Shown in pieces: positions 35,084 through 43,242 of a DNA stretch of 64,000 nucleotides; position 1 is the first letter of the stretch, and every line of letters begins with the position of its first letter. Source of the DNA: Aquisphaera giovannonii (GTDB lineage: Bacteria; Planctomycetota; Planctomycetia; Isosphaerales; Isosphaeraceae); the NCBI RefSeq assembly GCF_008087625.1, contig NZ_CP042997.1:5952001-6016000 (forward strand), in the 5' to 3' direction. A model generated the notes under the pieces. The model was not told the origin of the DNA. It worked only from the letters and a program-made list of their open reading frames with translations, and did not search any database. A program made the position numbers and the translations under genes.

Positions 35084-36235
35084 TCACTCTACCGCAATCG
35101 CCGGCCCGGGAACATCCGCCAGCAATGGCGAACCCGGCCCGGTCCCGGTGGCCTCCGCCTCCACCCGGCGGCGGAGCTGGCCGCAGGCGGCGTCGATGGC
35201 CCGGCCCTTGGTCTTGCGGACCGTGACGCTGATCCCTCGCCCGCGGACGACCTCCACGAACCGCCGGATCGCCTCCGGCGTCGGCCGCTCGTAGGGGAGG
35301 CCCGCTACCGGATTATAGGGTATGAGGTTGACGTGTGCCTTGCGCCCCTTCAGCCGCGAGCCCAGCGCCTCGGCGTCGCCGGGGCGGTCGTTGATCCCGT
35401 GCAGCAGGACGTACTCGTAGGTCACCTGCCGCCCGGTCGCGCGGAAGTAGTCGTCCGCCGCCTCCAGGACCGCGGCCAGTCCGATCTTCTCGTTCACGGG
35501 CACCAGCTCGTTGCGGAGGGCCTCCGTGGGCGCGTGCAGCGAGACCGCCAGGTGATACTGCCGGTCGAGCGCCGCGAGCTCCCGGATCTTGCCCGGCAGG
35601 CCGACCGTGGAGATCGTCACCCGACGCTGGCCCATCCCCAGGCCCTCCGGCGAGCAGACCACGTCGAGCGCGGCGATCAGGTTGTCCAGGTTGGCGAGGC
35701 TCTCGCCCATGCCCATGACCACGACGTTCGTGAGCGACTCCCCGGCCGGCAGCAAGTTGCGGAGCCGGATCACCTGCTCGAGGATCTCACCCCGTGACAG
35801 GTTCCGCTCGACGCCCTTCAGCCCGCTGGCGCAGAAGACGCAGCCCATGCCGCAGCCGACCTGCGTGCTGATGCAGATCGTGTGTCGGCGGTCCTCCGCC
35901 ATGAGCACGCACTCGATCCGCCTGCCGTCAAGGCATTCCAGCAGCAGCTTGTCCGTGCCGTCCGGCGAGACGCCGTGGAAGGCGACCTTCGTCCCGAACA
36001 CGACCCATCCCTCGTCGAGCTGCCGCCTCAGCGCCAGCGGGACGTCCGTCATCCCCTCGAACGACTCCGCCCGCCGCTGGATGACCCACTCCCGCACCTG
36101 CCGGGCCCGGAACGCCCTGTGCCCCCGGGCCTCGACCCACGCGCGCAGCTCGTCCGCCGAGGCGTCCAGCAGGGGGCGCCGCGAGTCGCTCGAGGTCGTT
36201 CCCGGTTCGGGGCTTGCGTCGTGGTTCGGGTGCAT
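35084..36235 (-). CDS. rlmN: Dual-specificity RNA methyltransferase RlmN (radical SAM)
   Basis: 383 aa. It makes 2-methyladenosine at A2503 of 23S rRNA and usually A37 of some tRNAs, improving decoding accuracy. The radical-SAM cluster motif is CGMGCVFC within ICISTQVGCGMGCVFCASG. GMGESLANLDNLIAAL and NLIPYNPVAG are typical, and the C-terminal cysteine that forms the methylated intermediate is in AIDAACGQLRRR. I chose the start at 36235 because the preceding 38 residues look non-coding. Essential residues look intact. Confidence 0.95.
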   Translation of the reverse strand: MHPNHDASPEPGTTSSDSRRPLLDASADELRAWVEARGHRAFRARQVREWVIQRRAESFEGMTDVPLALRRQLDEGWVVFGTKVAFHGVSPDGTDKLLLECLDGRRIECVLMAEDRRHTICISTQVGCGMGCVFCASGLKGVERNLSRGEILEQVIRLRNLLPAGESLTNVVVMGMGESLANLDNLIAALDVVCSPEGLGMGQRRVTISTVGLPGKIRELAALDRQYHLAVSLHAPTEALRNELVPVNEKIGLAAVLEAADDYFRATGRQVTYEYVLLHGINDRPGDAEALGSRLKGRKAHVNLIPYNPVAGLPYERPTPEAIRRFVEVVRGRGISVTVRKTKGRAIDAACGQLRRRVEAEATGTGPGSPLLADVPGPAIAVE

Positions 36236-36414
36236 CTTGGGGGCGGTTCCAACGGCCGGCCCGCGCGGTCCCCGATGGAGGCTCCGTCGCGTCCGGCGTC
36301 GGGACAATTCTAAAGGGAAGCACGCGATGAGGAAAGGACGGCTCCCCATCGTCCCGACATCTCATCCCTCGGTTGAACTCCTCGTCGAGACGAATCTCGG
36401 TGTATCGTAGGGAG

Positions 36415-36963
36415 ATGCCGCCCGGTCGATCGCAAGGCATTCCTGCGTTGATCGAGCGTGGCGCGGAGGCAAGCCCCGTGGAGCAGGGCGAGGCCGAGAA
36501 TCCGTCGCAGCCTGGAACGCCATTCGACGCGGACGGTCCGCCCGCAATCCTCGTCATCCTGGTGGCCTTGCCAATCTCAGCACTCGGCGGCGTCGCGTCT
36601 GAGCTCGCGGGCATGGGCGCGACGAAGGAGGTCACCGCAGCGTCCTGCACGGTGCACGCCATCGGTGCCATGGCCTGTTCCCTGATCGTGCTGGTGACGA
36701 TTTTCCTCATCGGCCGGCTTCACGTCTTTTCGTATATCATGGGCATGGTGCAGGGCATGCTGATGACGAACCGCGAGGTTCGGCCGGCGACCTGGATCGT
36801 GGGAGCCCTGATCGGGGGCCTGATGCTCGGCCTGATCAGTCGGTACTGGCCCCCCGTGGACCTCCCCGATTCCGGCCCGGAGACGAGCGATCCCGACGCC
36901 GAGGCGGGACGATCGATAGCCAGCTCCTCGTCGATCGCGGGACAGCAAGACGATGATGCGTGA
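36415..36963 (+). CDS. Small membrane protein, unknown function
   Basis: 182 aa. A polar N-terminus, then hydrophobic segments AILVILVALPISALGGVA, TVHAIGAMACSLIVLVTIF, FSYIMGMVQGMLM and TWIVGALIGGLMLGLIS. The C-terminus is acidic and Ser-rich (SIASSSSIAGQQDDDA). The ATG at 36415 is directly preceded by GGGAG, which is tight spacing; a TTG at 36373 is an alternative. Base composition is slightly lower in GC than its neighbours. No family recognised. Confidence 0.6.
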   Translation: MPPGRSQGIPALIERGAEASPVEQGEAENPSQPGTPFDADGPPAILVILVALPISALGGVASELAGMGATKEVTAASCTVHAIGAMACSLIVLVTIFLIGRLHVFSYIMGMVQGMLMTNREVRPATWIVGALIGGLMLGLISRYWPPVDLPDSGPETSDPDAEAGRSIASSSSIAGQQDDDA

Positions 36964-37045
36964 CCATGCTGGACCAGGCCCAGTCGATGATCGACGGGTC
37001 CGCAGGCCGAGGGCGTGAGGTGAGGGGCGCAAGTCGAGACGAGGT

Positions 37046-37375
37046 TCACTCCCCCGGTGGGACGTAACGGTGGAGGATGACGACGGACCGGGTGCCGTCC
37101 GCCTCGTATACCAGCGTGATCTCCTCCGTCCCTACGAACTGGATCTTGTCGGCCGGCCAAACGAAGGCGAGCGATTCGCCGCCGTCCCGGGCGATGCCGA
37201 CGGCCACGTCCTCGTCGCACTGAAGGCGTTCCAGGGACCAGACCATGGCGGGGAAGTCCGGCATCGGCATGTCGTTCTGCCCGAGGACGTCCTCCAACCG
37301 ATCGGCGTACTCCAGCAGCGACGCCTCGCCGTACTCATCCCGCAGCCTTTGCATCGCATGCAGTTGCCAGGGCAT
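37046..37375 (-). CDS. Small cytoplasmic protein, unknown function
   Basis: 109 aa from MPWQLHAMQRLRDEYGEASL. The first half is helical; the second is beta-rich (SLAFVWPADKIQFVGTEEIT, TRSVVILHRYVPPGE). The amino-acid use is balanced, unlike the Arg/Pro-rich shadow frames, which supports it as real. No family recognised. It converges with the small membrane protein gene. Confidence 0.6.
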   Translation of the reverse strand: MPWQLHAMQRLRDEYGEASLLEYADRLEDVLGQNDMPMPDFPAMVWSLERLQCDEDVAVGIARDGGESLAFVWPADKIQFVGTEEITLVYEADGTRSVVILHRYVPPGE

Positions 37376-37792
37376 GCTGTTTCCCTCCGCTCGTCGGCCC
37401 TGCGTCACCTGCGGTCCTGCGGCTCATCCGGCCGGGGCGTCTTGCCCGCTGGGCCATGATGCCGTGCCGTGATGGACGAGCGTGGCGGGGGGCAGCCCCA
37501 CAAGCCCGTCGGATCGCAAATCCGGGTGGCTGTGGTGGAGCGGAGCGACACCACGGTCGGGCACGCCGGTGCGAGGGGCCAGAGCCAACTCGCGGTCCGG
37601 GGCGATCCCGCGGCATCGCCTTCGGCTCTGCCGCAGCCACCCGGAGCGCCCGCGAGGCCGCCTCGGGACGCCCGTTTCCACGCCCGTCGCTCGCGTCAGC
37701 CGGTTCAGCCTCAGGAACGCACATCGAATGCCGACCGGGCCCCGGACGTTGCGGGCGTCTCGCGGAGCATGCCGCCCGCGGGCCCTCCTCGC
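37376..37792. other. Intergenic region, no gene seen
   Basis: 417 bases. It includes the stretch GTGGCTGTGGTGGAGCGGAG (37528-37547), which has the look of a dispersed repeat, but I found no second copy in the window. Open frames have poor composition. Nothing else supported. Confidence 0.4.
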
Positions 37793-38935
37793 CTATCGCC
37801 CGCGATTCCTTCGGCCCGGTTTCAGGACATGCTCGAGGAACCGATAGATCTGCTCGTTCGACTCCTCGGTCGGGTCGTGGCCGGCGCGGTTGGTCATCGC
37901 GACGCGGTGAGCCTGGCCCAGGAGCCGGTTGACGGCGACGGCGTGGTTCAGGGCCCGCCAACGCTCGGGCGGGTCCTCCGAGCCGCCGGAGACGAGGAAA
38001 GGCCGGGGCGCCATCAGGGCGTGCAGCTCGTGCAGGTCGCGGCCGGCCTCGACGAGCTTCCGGTACGCCCCGGTGCGCGGGCTCTCCGGCGTGAGGACGC
38101 CCCGCGTGCGGGCCCGGCCCGGCTCCCAGCCCAGGTACCAAGGCTCCCAGTAGTTGACGTTCGGGCGGGATTCGTCGAAGACGACCCCGGGGTCGGACCA
38201 GACCCCGCAGGCGAACCGCTCGTAGAGGCAGGAGGCGAACAGGGCCCACTTGCCGCCATAGGAATGGCCCATGACGCCGATCCGGGCCGGGTCGATCTCC
38301 GGGAGATGGGCCATCGCGTTGCAGGCGTTGGCCGCCGCGTAGGCGAGGTAGGAGAGCGGCTGGATCTCGGGATACCCCCGGCCGGGGACGATCTGGTCGG
38401 GCGGGATCCCCAGCGACAGGCAGGCGAACCCCCGACTCGCCAGGTGAGATGCGAAGTCGCGGCCCGCCTTGCCCCGGCCGATGGCCGTCTCCGGCTCGTA
38501 GTAGACGACCAGCACGGCCGGGAACGGCCCCTCGCCCTCGGGCACGAGCAGGTAGCCGTCCATCGACCGATCCGCGGCCACCTGCACCCGCACCCGGCGC
38601 TGCTCGAATCGGTCCCGCCGCTCTACCCCAAGGACCTCGAGCTTGGGCCGCTCGATCAGCGGCGGCCAGGCCCCCATGAATCCGTGCCAGGCCTCCAGGA
38701 TCTCCTCCCGTCGCTTCCGCCACTCGCCCGCGTCGCGGACGGGCCGGCCGTCGTCGCGGAGCAGCGGCGATCGGTACGTCCCGAGATCATCCCGGAACGC
38801 GTCCGGGGGGCGGAAGGCCGACGCGAGCGTCTCGGGCACGTCGCCGGGGATCTTCTCCTGACCCTCGCCGCGGGACATGGCCCCGGAGATGAAGGCCAGG
38901 CCCGCGGCCATTGCTGCGACGAACGAGGTCTTCAT
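37793..38935 (-). CDS. Secreted alpha/beta-hydrolase (esterase / dienelactone hydrolase-like)
   Basis: 380 aa. The signal peptide MKTSFVAAMAAGLAFISGAM sets the start at 38935. The hydrolase fold has DGYLLVPEGEGPFPAVLVVY, the nucleophile elbow MGHSYGGKWALF (Ser), an acid probably in VSGGSEDPPERW, and the His in NRAGHDPTEESNE. An N-terminal helical part precedes the barrel. The family includes acetyl-xylan esterases and other carbohydrate esterases, so removal of acetyl or feruloyl groups from glycans is plausible but not proven. Confidence 0.85.
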   Translation of the reverse strand: MKTSFVAAMAAGLAFISGAMSRGEGQEKIPGDVPETLASAFRPPDAFRDDLGTYRSPLLRDDGRPVRDAGEWRKRREEILEAWHGFMGAWPPLIERPKLEVLGVERRDRFEQRRVRVQVAADRSMDGYLLVPEGEGPFPAVLVVYYEPETAIGRGKAGRDFASHLASRGFACLSLGIPPDQIVPGRGYPEIQPLSYLAYAAANACNAMAHLPEIDPARIGVMGHSYGGKWALFASCLYERFACGVWSDPGVVFDESRPNVNYWEPWYLGWEPGRARTRGVLTPESPRTGAYRKLVEAGRDLHELHALMAPRPFLVSGGSEDPPERWRALNHAVAVNRLLGQAHRVAMTNRAGHDPTEESNEQIYRFLEHVLKPGRRNRGR

Positions 38936-39293
38936 CGGGGGTTCCCTCCGCGATCCGGGGTCGGCGGGCCCGGAACGGCCATCCGACTCCGTGCTCATTC
39001 TCGCTCACCCGGGGCGGTGACGTCAGCCCCGGTACGAGCAGCTGGCATCCCGATACCATAGGCATCCGGTTAAGCCAAGGACGGCGGATCGCCTCTTGTA
39101 GGGTGCGTCTTGACGCACCGGACCGCCGCGTCACGGAGACGAGCTGCGATGGGAGGCGTGCCCCGCCGTGCGAGGCGGCCGGGGCCATCCGCGGTGCCGA
39201 GTCGGTCCGGTGCGTCAAGACGCACCCTAACAAGAGGCGGACCGGTCCATCGCGGCTTAAGCCGATGCCTACGAGTCGACGGCCTCCCGATCG
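38936..39293. other. Intergenic region holding an inverted-repeat element
   Basis: 358 bases between two minus-strand genes. Most of it is the MITE-like element at 39087-39240. No gene is seen inside or outside it. The promoter of the esterase probably lies near 38940-39080. Confidence 0.5.
39087..39240. repeat. MITE-like element with ~40-bp inverted ends
   Basis: The left end reads CGCCTCTTGTAGGGTGCGTC then TTGACGCACCGGACCG. The right end is its inverse with one extra T. Each end is itself palindromic (GTGCGTC-TT-GACGCAC). About 75 bases lie between the ends with no coding capacity. The size and shape fit a miniature inverted-repeat transposable element or a paired hairpin. No target-site duplication is obvious to me. 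Confidence 0.6.
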
Positions 39294-42200
39294 TCATTGA
39301 CGCGGCAACAACGCCTCGACGGCCTCGGCCAGGTCGCGCCCTTCGAGCTCCTTGCCGCGGATGATGCCGTTGGCGTCGATCACGAAGACGGACGGGATCT
39401 CGTTGGCCCGCCAGAGGGTGCGGTTGGGGCCCGTCTCGCGGCCCTCCCACCAGCAGGGCCAGGTGATCTCGCCGTCGGCGAGCGCCTTGCGGAGGGCCGA
39501 TTCCTCGCCGTCGACATCCATCATCAGGAGCACGGAAGGCCGGCCCTTGAGGCGGTCGAGGAGCTCGTGTTCGAGCGGGTACTTCCCGTCGTGCGCCCAC
39601 CCGGCGTTGAAGGTCAGGACGACGACCTTGCCGCGGAAGTCGCTCAGCTTCATTGGCCGACCGTCGGCGTCGGGGCCCTCGACCTCGGGGGCGGGCTTGC
39701 CGATCGCCAGGTCACGGAGCTGGAACAGCTCGCGGCGAGCCTCGTCGCCGATCGTCGCGTCGCCGATCCGAACGTCGGTAAACTCGTCGACCAATCTCTG
39801 GTAGAGCTGCTCGGCCTGAGCATCGGCGGCGTCGGGCGACTCGGACCGGAGGGCGTCGAAGGCGTCGCCCGCCGTGGCCTTCGTGGAGAGGGCCAGGTAC
39901 GGGTCGGCCCACCGGCTCGAGAGCTTGCGGAGGGTCCGGGCCTTCCAGCGCAGGTTGCGGGCGAGGCTCAGCCCGGCGCGGGCCCGGGATTCGCGATCGG
40001 GAGCGTTCACCAGGCCGTCGCGGAGCAGGCGGTCGGCCGCCGGCGAAGAGGCGAAGAGCGGGGCGTCGAGCTCGGCGTAGACCTTCCGCATGCCCGGGTC
40101 GTTCCGATGGTCGCGGATGAGGAACTCCGCCGCCCGCAGCGACTCCTTCGGGGCAGACGGGGCCACGGCGACCTCCTCGAGCGCCTCGAAGGCGAGGCGA
40201 TCGCCGGCATGCGTGCCGGCCAGGTCTAGGAACCTGGCGGTGTCTTCCGCCTGGACCTTCGAGAGCCTCTCAATCGCCGCGGCCTGCTGGGCCTCGCCCT
40301 TCGCCTTCATGACGGCCTCGTCGGCCGCCCGCCGACGTTTGCGGCTCGCGGCCACCAGCGCGAGGTAGGGCTCCCGGCTGACGCCGTCATCGACGCTGCC
40401 CGGTTTGGGGAAGGGGATCGGGCCGGAGCCGGCTGACTTCGTGGGCTCGCCCGGCCGCCTCTCCCTTACCACCCCGCCGGCGCGGATCAGATTGATCGGG
40501 GGTTGCTTGCGCAAGTCCAGGCCCCCATAGCCTTCGGGCAGTGGCATGTCACCCGGCGTGAAGACGGCGGCCGGGATGGGCGCCGAGCGGTTCGCCCGCA
40601 GGTTGGAGGTCCGCAGGTCGAACTGCCTGGAGGGGTGACGCTCCAGCCCCATGATGGCGACCTTGACGAGGTGGGACGGACACCAGGCACCATCCGTATT
40701 CGTCCACTCGCAGGTCTCCTCGCCGTGCGTCATGACCTCGCCCTTGCGAACCTCGCCGAATCGGACCTTCACGGGCAGGTCGGCCGCGGACTTGTCGCAG
40801 GTGATCTCGATCCAGTGTCCCTCGCCGGCATGGTCGAGGCGCAGGTGGATGAACCTCTCATCCTCCTTGGACGTCCCCCGCATGCTCTTCATCATCGCCT
40901 TCAGCTCCCCGGGTGCCGCGCGGAAGCAAGTGGCGTAATGGACCCATGGATCCAGGTCCCGGAAGGGGAAGCCACCCCGCCACTCGGCCAGCGACTTCGG
41001 CGGGGGCTCGATCTTCAGCATCACGCCGAAGACTTCATGCTCCTCGGTGCGTGCGGCCATGTCCCTGGTGCGGAGGACGCTGAACGTCCCCGAAGAGCCG
41101 GCTTGCCACTCCCCCCGGCTGTTGCGGTGGCGCGGGTCGAGCCCTTCGAAGTCGTAGCGGACCGCACCTTCGTTCCAGTACAGCTTCCCCCGGAGATGGC
41201 CCGGCTCGAACGTCAGGTGATTGGCGCCGTCGTTGCGGAAATTCTCGACGTCCAGGTCGAAGTCGCAGGTGAGGCGGTGCAGGTTCGCGAAGTTCTCGTT
41301 CGCGGATCGGGCGCATCGCTTGAAGCGTTCGCGGGTGGCCGCGTCGAGGCCGGGCAGGTCGTCGACCCAGGACCAGTCGTCGGGCACCGCGCGATCGAAG
41401 GGCGACGGATCGCCCGTGCCGGCGAGCTGCGAGGCGACGACCCCCGCGCCGATCATCGCGGCAATCAGCACGCCCGCCGCCAGGATCCGGGAGGGCAGGG
41501 CGGAGATCCAGACACTCTTCAGGACCTGCCGCGAGAGGTCGACGGCGGCGGACGACGCGGCACCCGCCGCACCCGCTCCCAGGAGGCCGGCGGCCGCGGC
41601 GCGACAGGTGGCGTCGGCCAGGGCGGGGGGGACGGCGCCGGCGGCGGCCTCGGATTCGAGGATCGCCGCCAGGCCCGCGGCGGAGAGCGTGAAGCCCCGC
41701 CGGACCAGCCGCGACCGGAGGGCCTCGCGGGCCCGGACGAGGCGGCTGGAGACCGTGCCCACGGGCAGGCCGAGCAGCCGGGCCGCCTCGCGGTGGGACA
41801 TCGACTGGAGGTCGCAGAGGACGACGGCCCGGCGGAGGCGGTCGGGCAGCCGGCTCAGCTCGTCGTCGAGCGCCTGGAGGATCTCGTCGCGGGCCGCGTC
41901 CGGCGCGGGGACCGCGGCCTCCGGTCGGGTCGCCTGGCCGTCCATCGAGCCCTCCTTCGATCGCCTCCGATTCGCCTGCGCCTTCAGCTTCCTCGACGTC
42001 CGCACCGCCACGCCGTACAGCCAGTTGGCCAGCAGTTCCCCGCGGCGGAGCGACCGGGCCTTCCGCGCCAGGACCAGGAACGTCGCCTGGAACGCGTCCT
42101 CCGCGTCGGCCGCATCCCCCGCGACCCGCCGGCAGACGCCCAGCACCATCGCCCCGTGCCGCCCCACGATCGCCGCGAAGGCCGCCTGCGCCTCCTCGCC

Positions 42201-42314
42201 GCGGCTCGCCGCGAACCGCCGGAGCAACTCCCCGTCGCTCGCCGCCCCGTCCGCGCCGTACGTCATCAACCTCGCCAGCTCACTCCCCGCGGCCCCGACC
42301 GATCGCCCGCCCAT
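39294..42314 (-). CDS. ECF sigma factor fused to a membrane anchor and thioredoxin-like domain
   Basis: 1006 aa. Residues ~20-190 are an ECF sigma factor: region 2 (AFAAIVGRHGAMVLGVCRRV, DAEDAFQATFLVLARKARSL) and region 4 (VVLCDLQSMSHREAARLLGL, SSRLVRAREALRSRLV). Around residue 275-300 is a membrane helix (ILAAGVLIAAMIGAGVVAS). The ~550 residues beyond it should face the periplasm and are of unknown fold. The last ~140 residues form a thioredoxin/AhpC-TSA-like domain (GKPAPEVEGPDADGRPMKLS, GKVVVLTFNAGW, IPSVFVIDANGIIRG), but where CxxC is expected it has WAHDGKYP, so it lacks redox cysteines. Likely a sensor-sigma hybrid. Confidence 0.85.
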   Translation of the reverse strand: MGGRSVGAAGSELARLMTYGADGAASDGELLRRFAASRGEEAQAAFAAIVGRHGAMVLGVCRRVAGDAADAEDAFQATFLVLARKARSLRRGELLANWLYGVAVRTSRKLKAQANRRRSKEGSMDGQATRPEAAVPAPDAARDEILQALDDELSRLPDRLRRAVVLCDLQSMSHREAARLLGLPVGTVSSRLVRAREALRSRLVRRGFTLSAAGLAAILESEAAAGAVPPALADATCRAAAAGLLGAGAAGAASSAAVDLSRQVLKSVWISALPSRILAAGVLIAAMIGAGVVASQLAGTGDPSPFDRAVPDDWSWVDDLPGLDAATRERFKRCARSANENFANLHRLTCDFDLDVENFRNDGANHLTFEPGHLRGKLYWNEGAVRYDFEGLDPRHRNSRGEWQAGSSGTFSVLRTRDMAARTEEHEVFGVMLKIEPPPKSLAEWRGGFPFRDLDPWVHYATCFRAAPGELKAMMKSMRGTSKEDERFIHLRLDHAGEGHWIEITCDKSAADLPVKVRFGEVRKGEVMTHGEETCEWTNTDGAWCPSHLVKVAIMGLERHPSRQFDLRTSNLRANRSAPIPAAVFTPGDMPLPEGYGGLDLRKQPPINLIRAGGVVRERRPGEPTKSAGSGPIPFPKPGSVDDGVSREPYLALVAASRKRRRAADEAVMKAKGEAQQAAAIERLSKVQAEDTARFLDLAGTHAGDRLAFEALEEVAVAPSAPKESLRAAEFLIRDHRNDPGMRKVYAELDAPLFASSPAADRLLRDGLVNAPDRESRARAGLSLARNLRWKARTLRKLSSRWADPYLALSTKATAGDAFDALRSESPDAADAQAEQLYQRLVDEFTDVRIGDATIGDEARRELFQLRDLAIGKPAPEVEGPDADGRPMKLSDFRGKVVVLTFNAGWAHDGKYPLEHELLDRLKGRPSVLLMMDVDGEESALRKALADGEITWPCWWEGRETGPNRTLWRANEIPSVFVIDANGIIRGKELEGRDLAEAVEALLPRQ

Positions 42315-42764
42315 GGCCTTCGCCCTCCGCCCCCGCGGAATCCGTCATTCGCTCCCACGGAAGATACTGCCCCAAGGGGCGGAAACGCATCCCGCGGGTG
42401 GGCCCGTGGGAGCCGGCTCCGTCCGGCGACCGTGCCGGCCTCGGCTCACCCGGTCGCCGGACGGAGCCGGCTCCCACGGGGCGGGCGGATCCCAGCCGCT
42501 CGGCCTCCGGGCCAGGGCTCACCCGGTCGCCGGACGGAGCCGGCTCCCACGGGGCGGGCGGATCCCAGCCGCTCGGCCTCCGGGCCAGGGCTCACCCGGT
42601 CGCCGGACGGAGCCGGCTCCCACGGGGCGGGCGGATCCCAGCCGCTCGGCCTCCGGGCCAGGGCTCACCCGGTCGCCGGACGGAGCCGGCGCCCGCGGGG
42701 TGGGCCCTCTGTCCGAGGCACGGAGCCCGATCAATCGATCCGAGTCCGGACGAGGAACCCCGAA
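42315..42764. other. Intergenic region dominated by a 73-bp tandem repeat
   Basis: 450 bases between the divergent sigma-fusion gene and the frameshifted gene. The core is the tandem array at 42445-42704, preceded at about 42410 by an inverted GTGGGAGCCGGCTCC copy. No gene seen. Confidence 0.6.
42445..42704. repeat. 73-bp tandem repeat, about 3.6 copies
   Basis: Units begin at 42445, 42518, 42591 and 42664, each opening with CTCACCCGGTCGCCGGACGG. The first three units appear identical; the fourth is partial and diverges after GGAGCCGGC. Each unit includes the palindrome GGAGCCGGCTCC found singly in other intergenic regions of the window. The period is not a multiple of three, and there are no spacers, so it is neither coding nor CRISPR. 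Confidence 0.9.
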
Positions 42765-43188
42765 ATGACGCCATTCTGCCCCAGGCTCCGAACGCTCCTC
42801 CTGACCATCGCCCCTCCTGGCCGTGCTGCTCGGCGGCGGGGTGGAATTCGAGCGGCTGCGGCGATGGTCGGCCGCCTACCGGAAGGAAGCTTCCTGGTTC
42901 AGGCTTCAAGCGGATATGACCCGCCTCGCGGTCCAAGATGCCAGGTCGGAACTCCAACAACGGAGGGAGTCCGGAGCGGAGACCTCCGAGGTCGAGCGGG
43001 CGGAATTGGAGATCGAGCGATTGCAGGCACACGTCGCCGCGGACACCTACCGCATGCTGATCTACGAGCACGCCGCGAGCCACCCCTGGGAGGCGCTCCC
43101 GCGGATCGCGGATGCGGACGGCGACATCGAGGAGGCTCCTGTCCCCGGGCCTCGGCCCACGATCCCGCCACCGCCTCCGCCGAGGTGA
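42765..43188 (+). pseudogene. Small membrane-anchored protein gene with a +1 frameshift
   Basis: The first frame from ATG 42765 starts MTPFCPRLRTLLLTIA. A run of four C at 42811-42814 then breaks it. Dropping one C continues as LLAVLLGGGVEFERLRRWSA, the expected hydrophobic segment and then a soluble helical domain (SELQQRRESGAETSEVERAE) to a Pro-rich end at 43188. Together they give about 140 aa resembling short planctomycete proteins with an N-terminal LRTLLLxIALLAVLLG helix. The break sits in a homopolymer, so it may be a sequencing error, a real mutation or slippage. Function unknown. Confidence 0.65.
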
Positions 43189-43242
43189 CCGAAGCGGCCG
43201 TGCGGGGTAAGACCGGAGGCCCGACATGGCCGATGCGACGCG

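Noticed and set aside
32378-35797. An 1139-residue plus-strand open frame
   Set aside because: It runs antisense through HemC, ComF, an ECF sigma factor and RlmN, all of which have intact motifs. The translation is Arg/Gly/Asp-rich, typical of a shadow frame in GC-rich DNA.
42445-42704. CRISPR array
   Set aside because: The 73-bp units are directly adjacent without unique spacers, and no cas gene is present. It is a simple tandem repeat.
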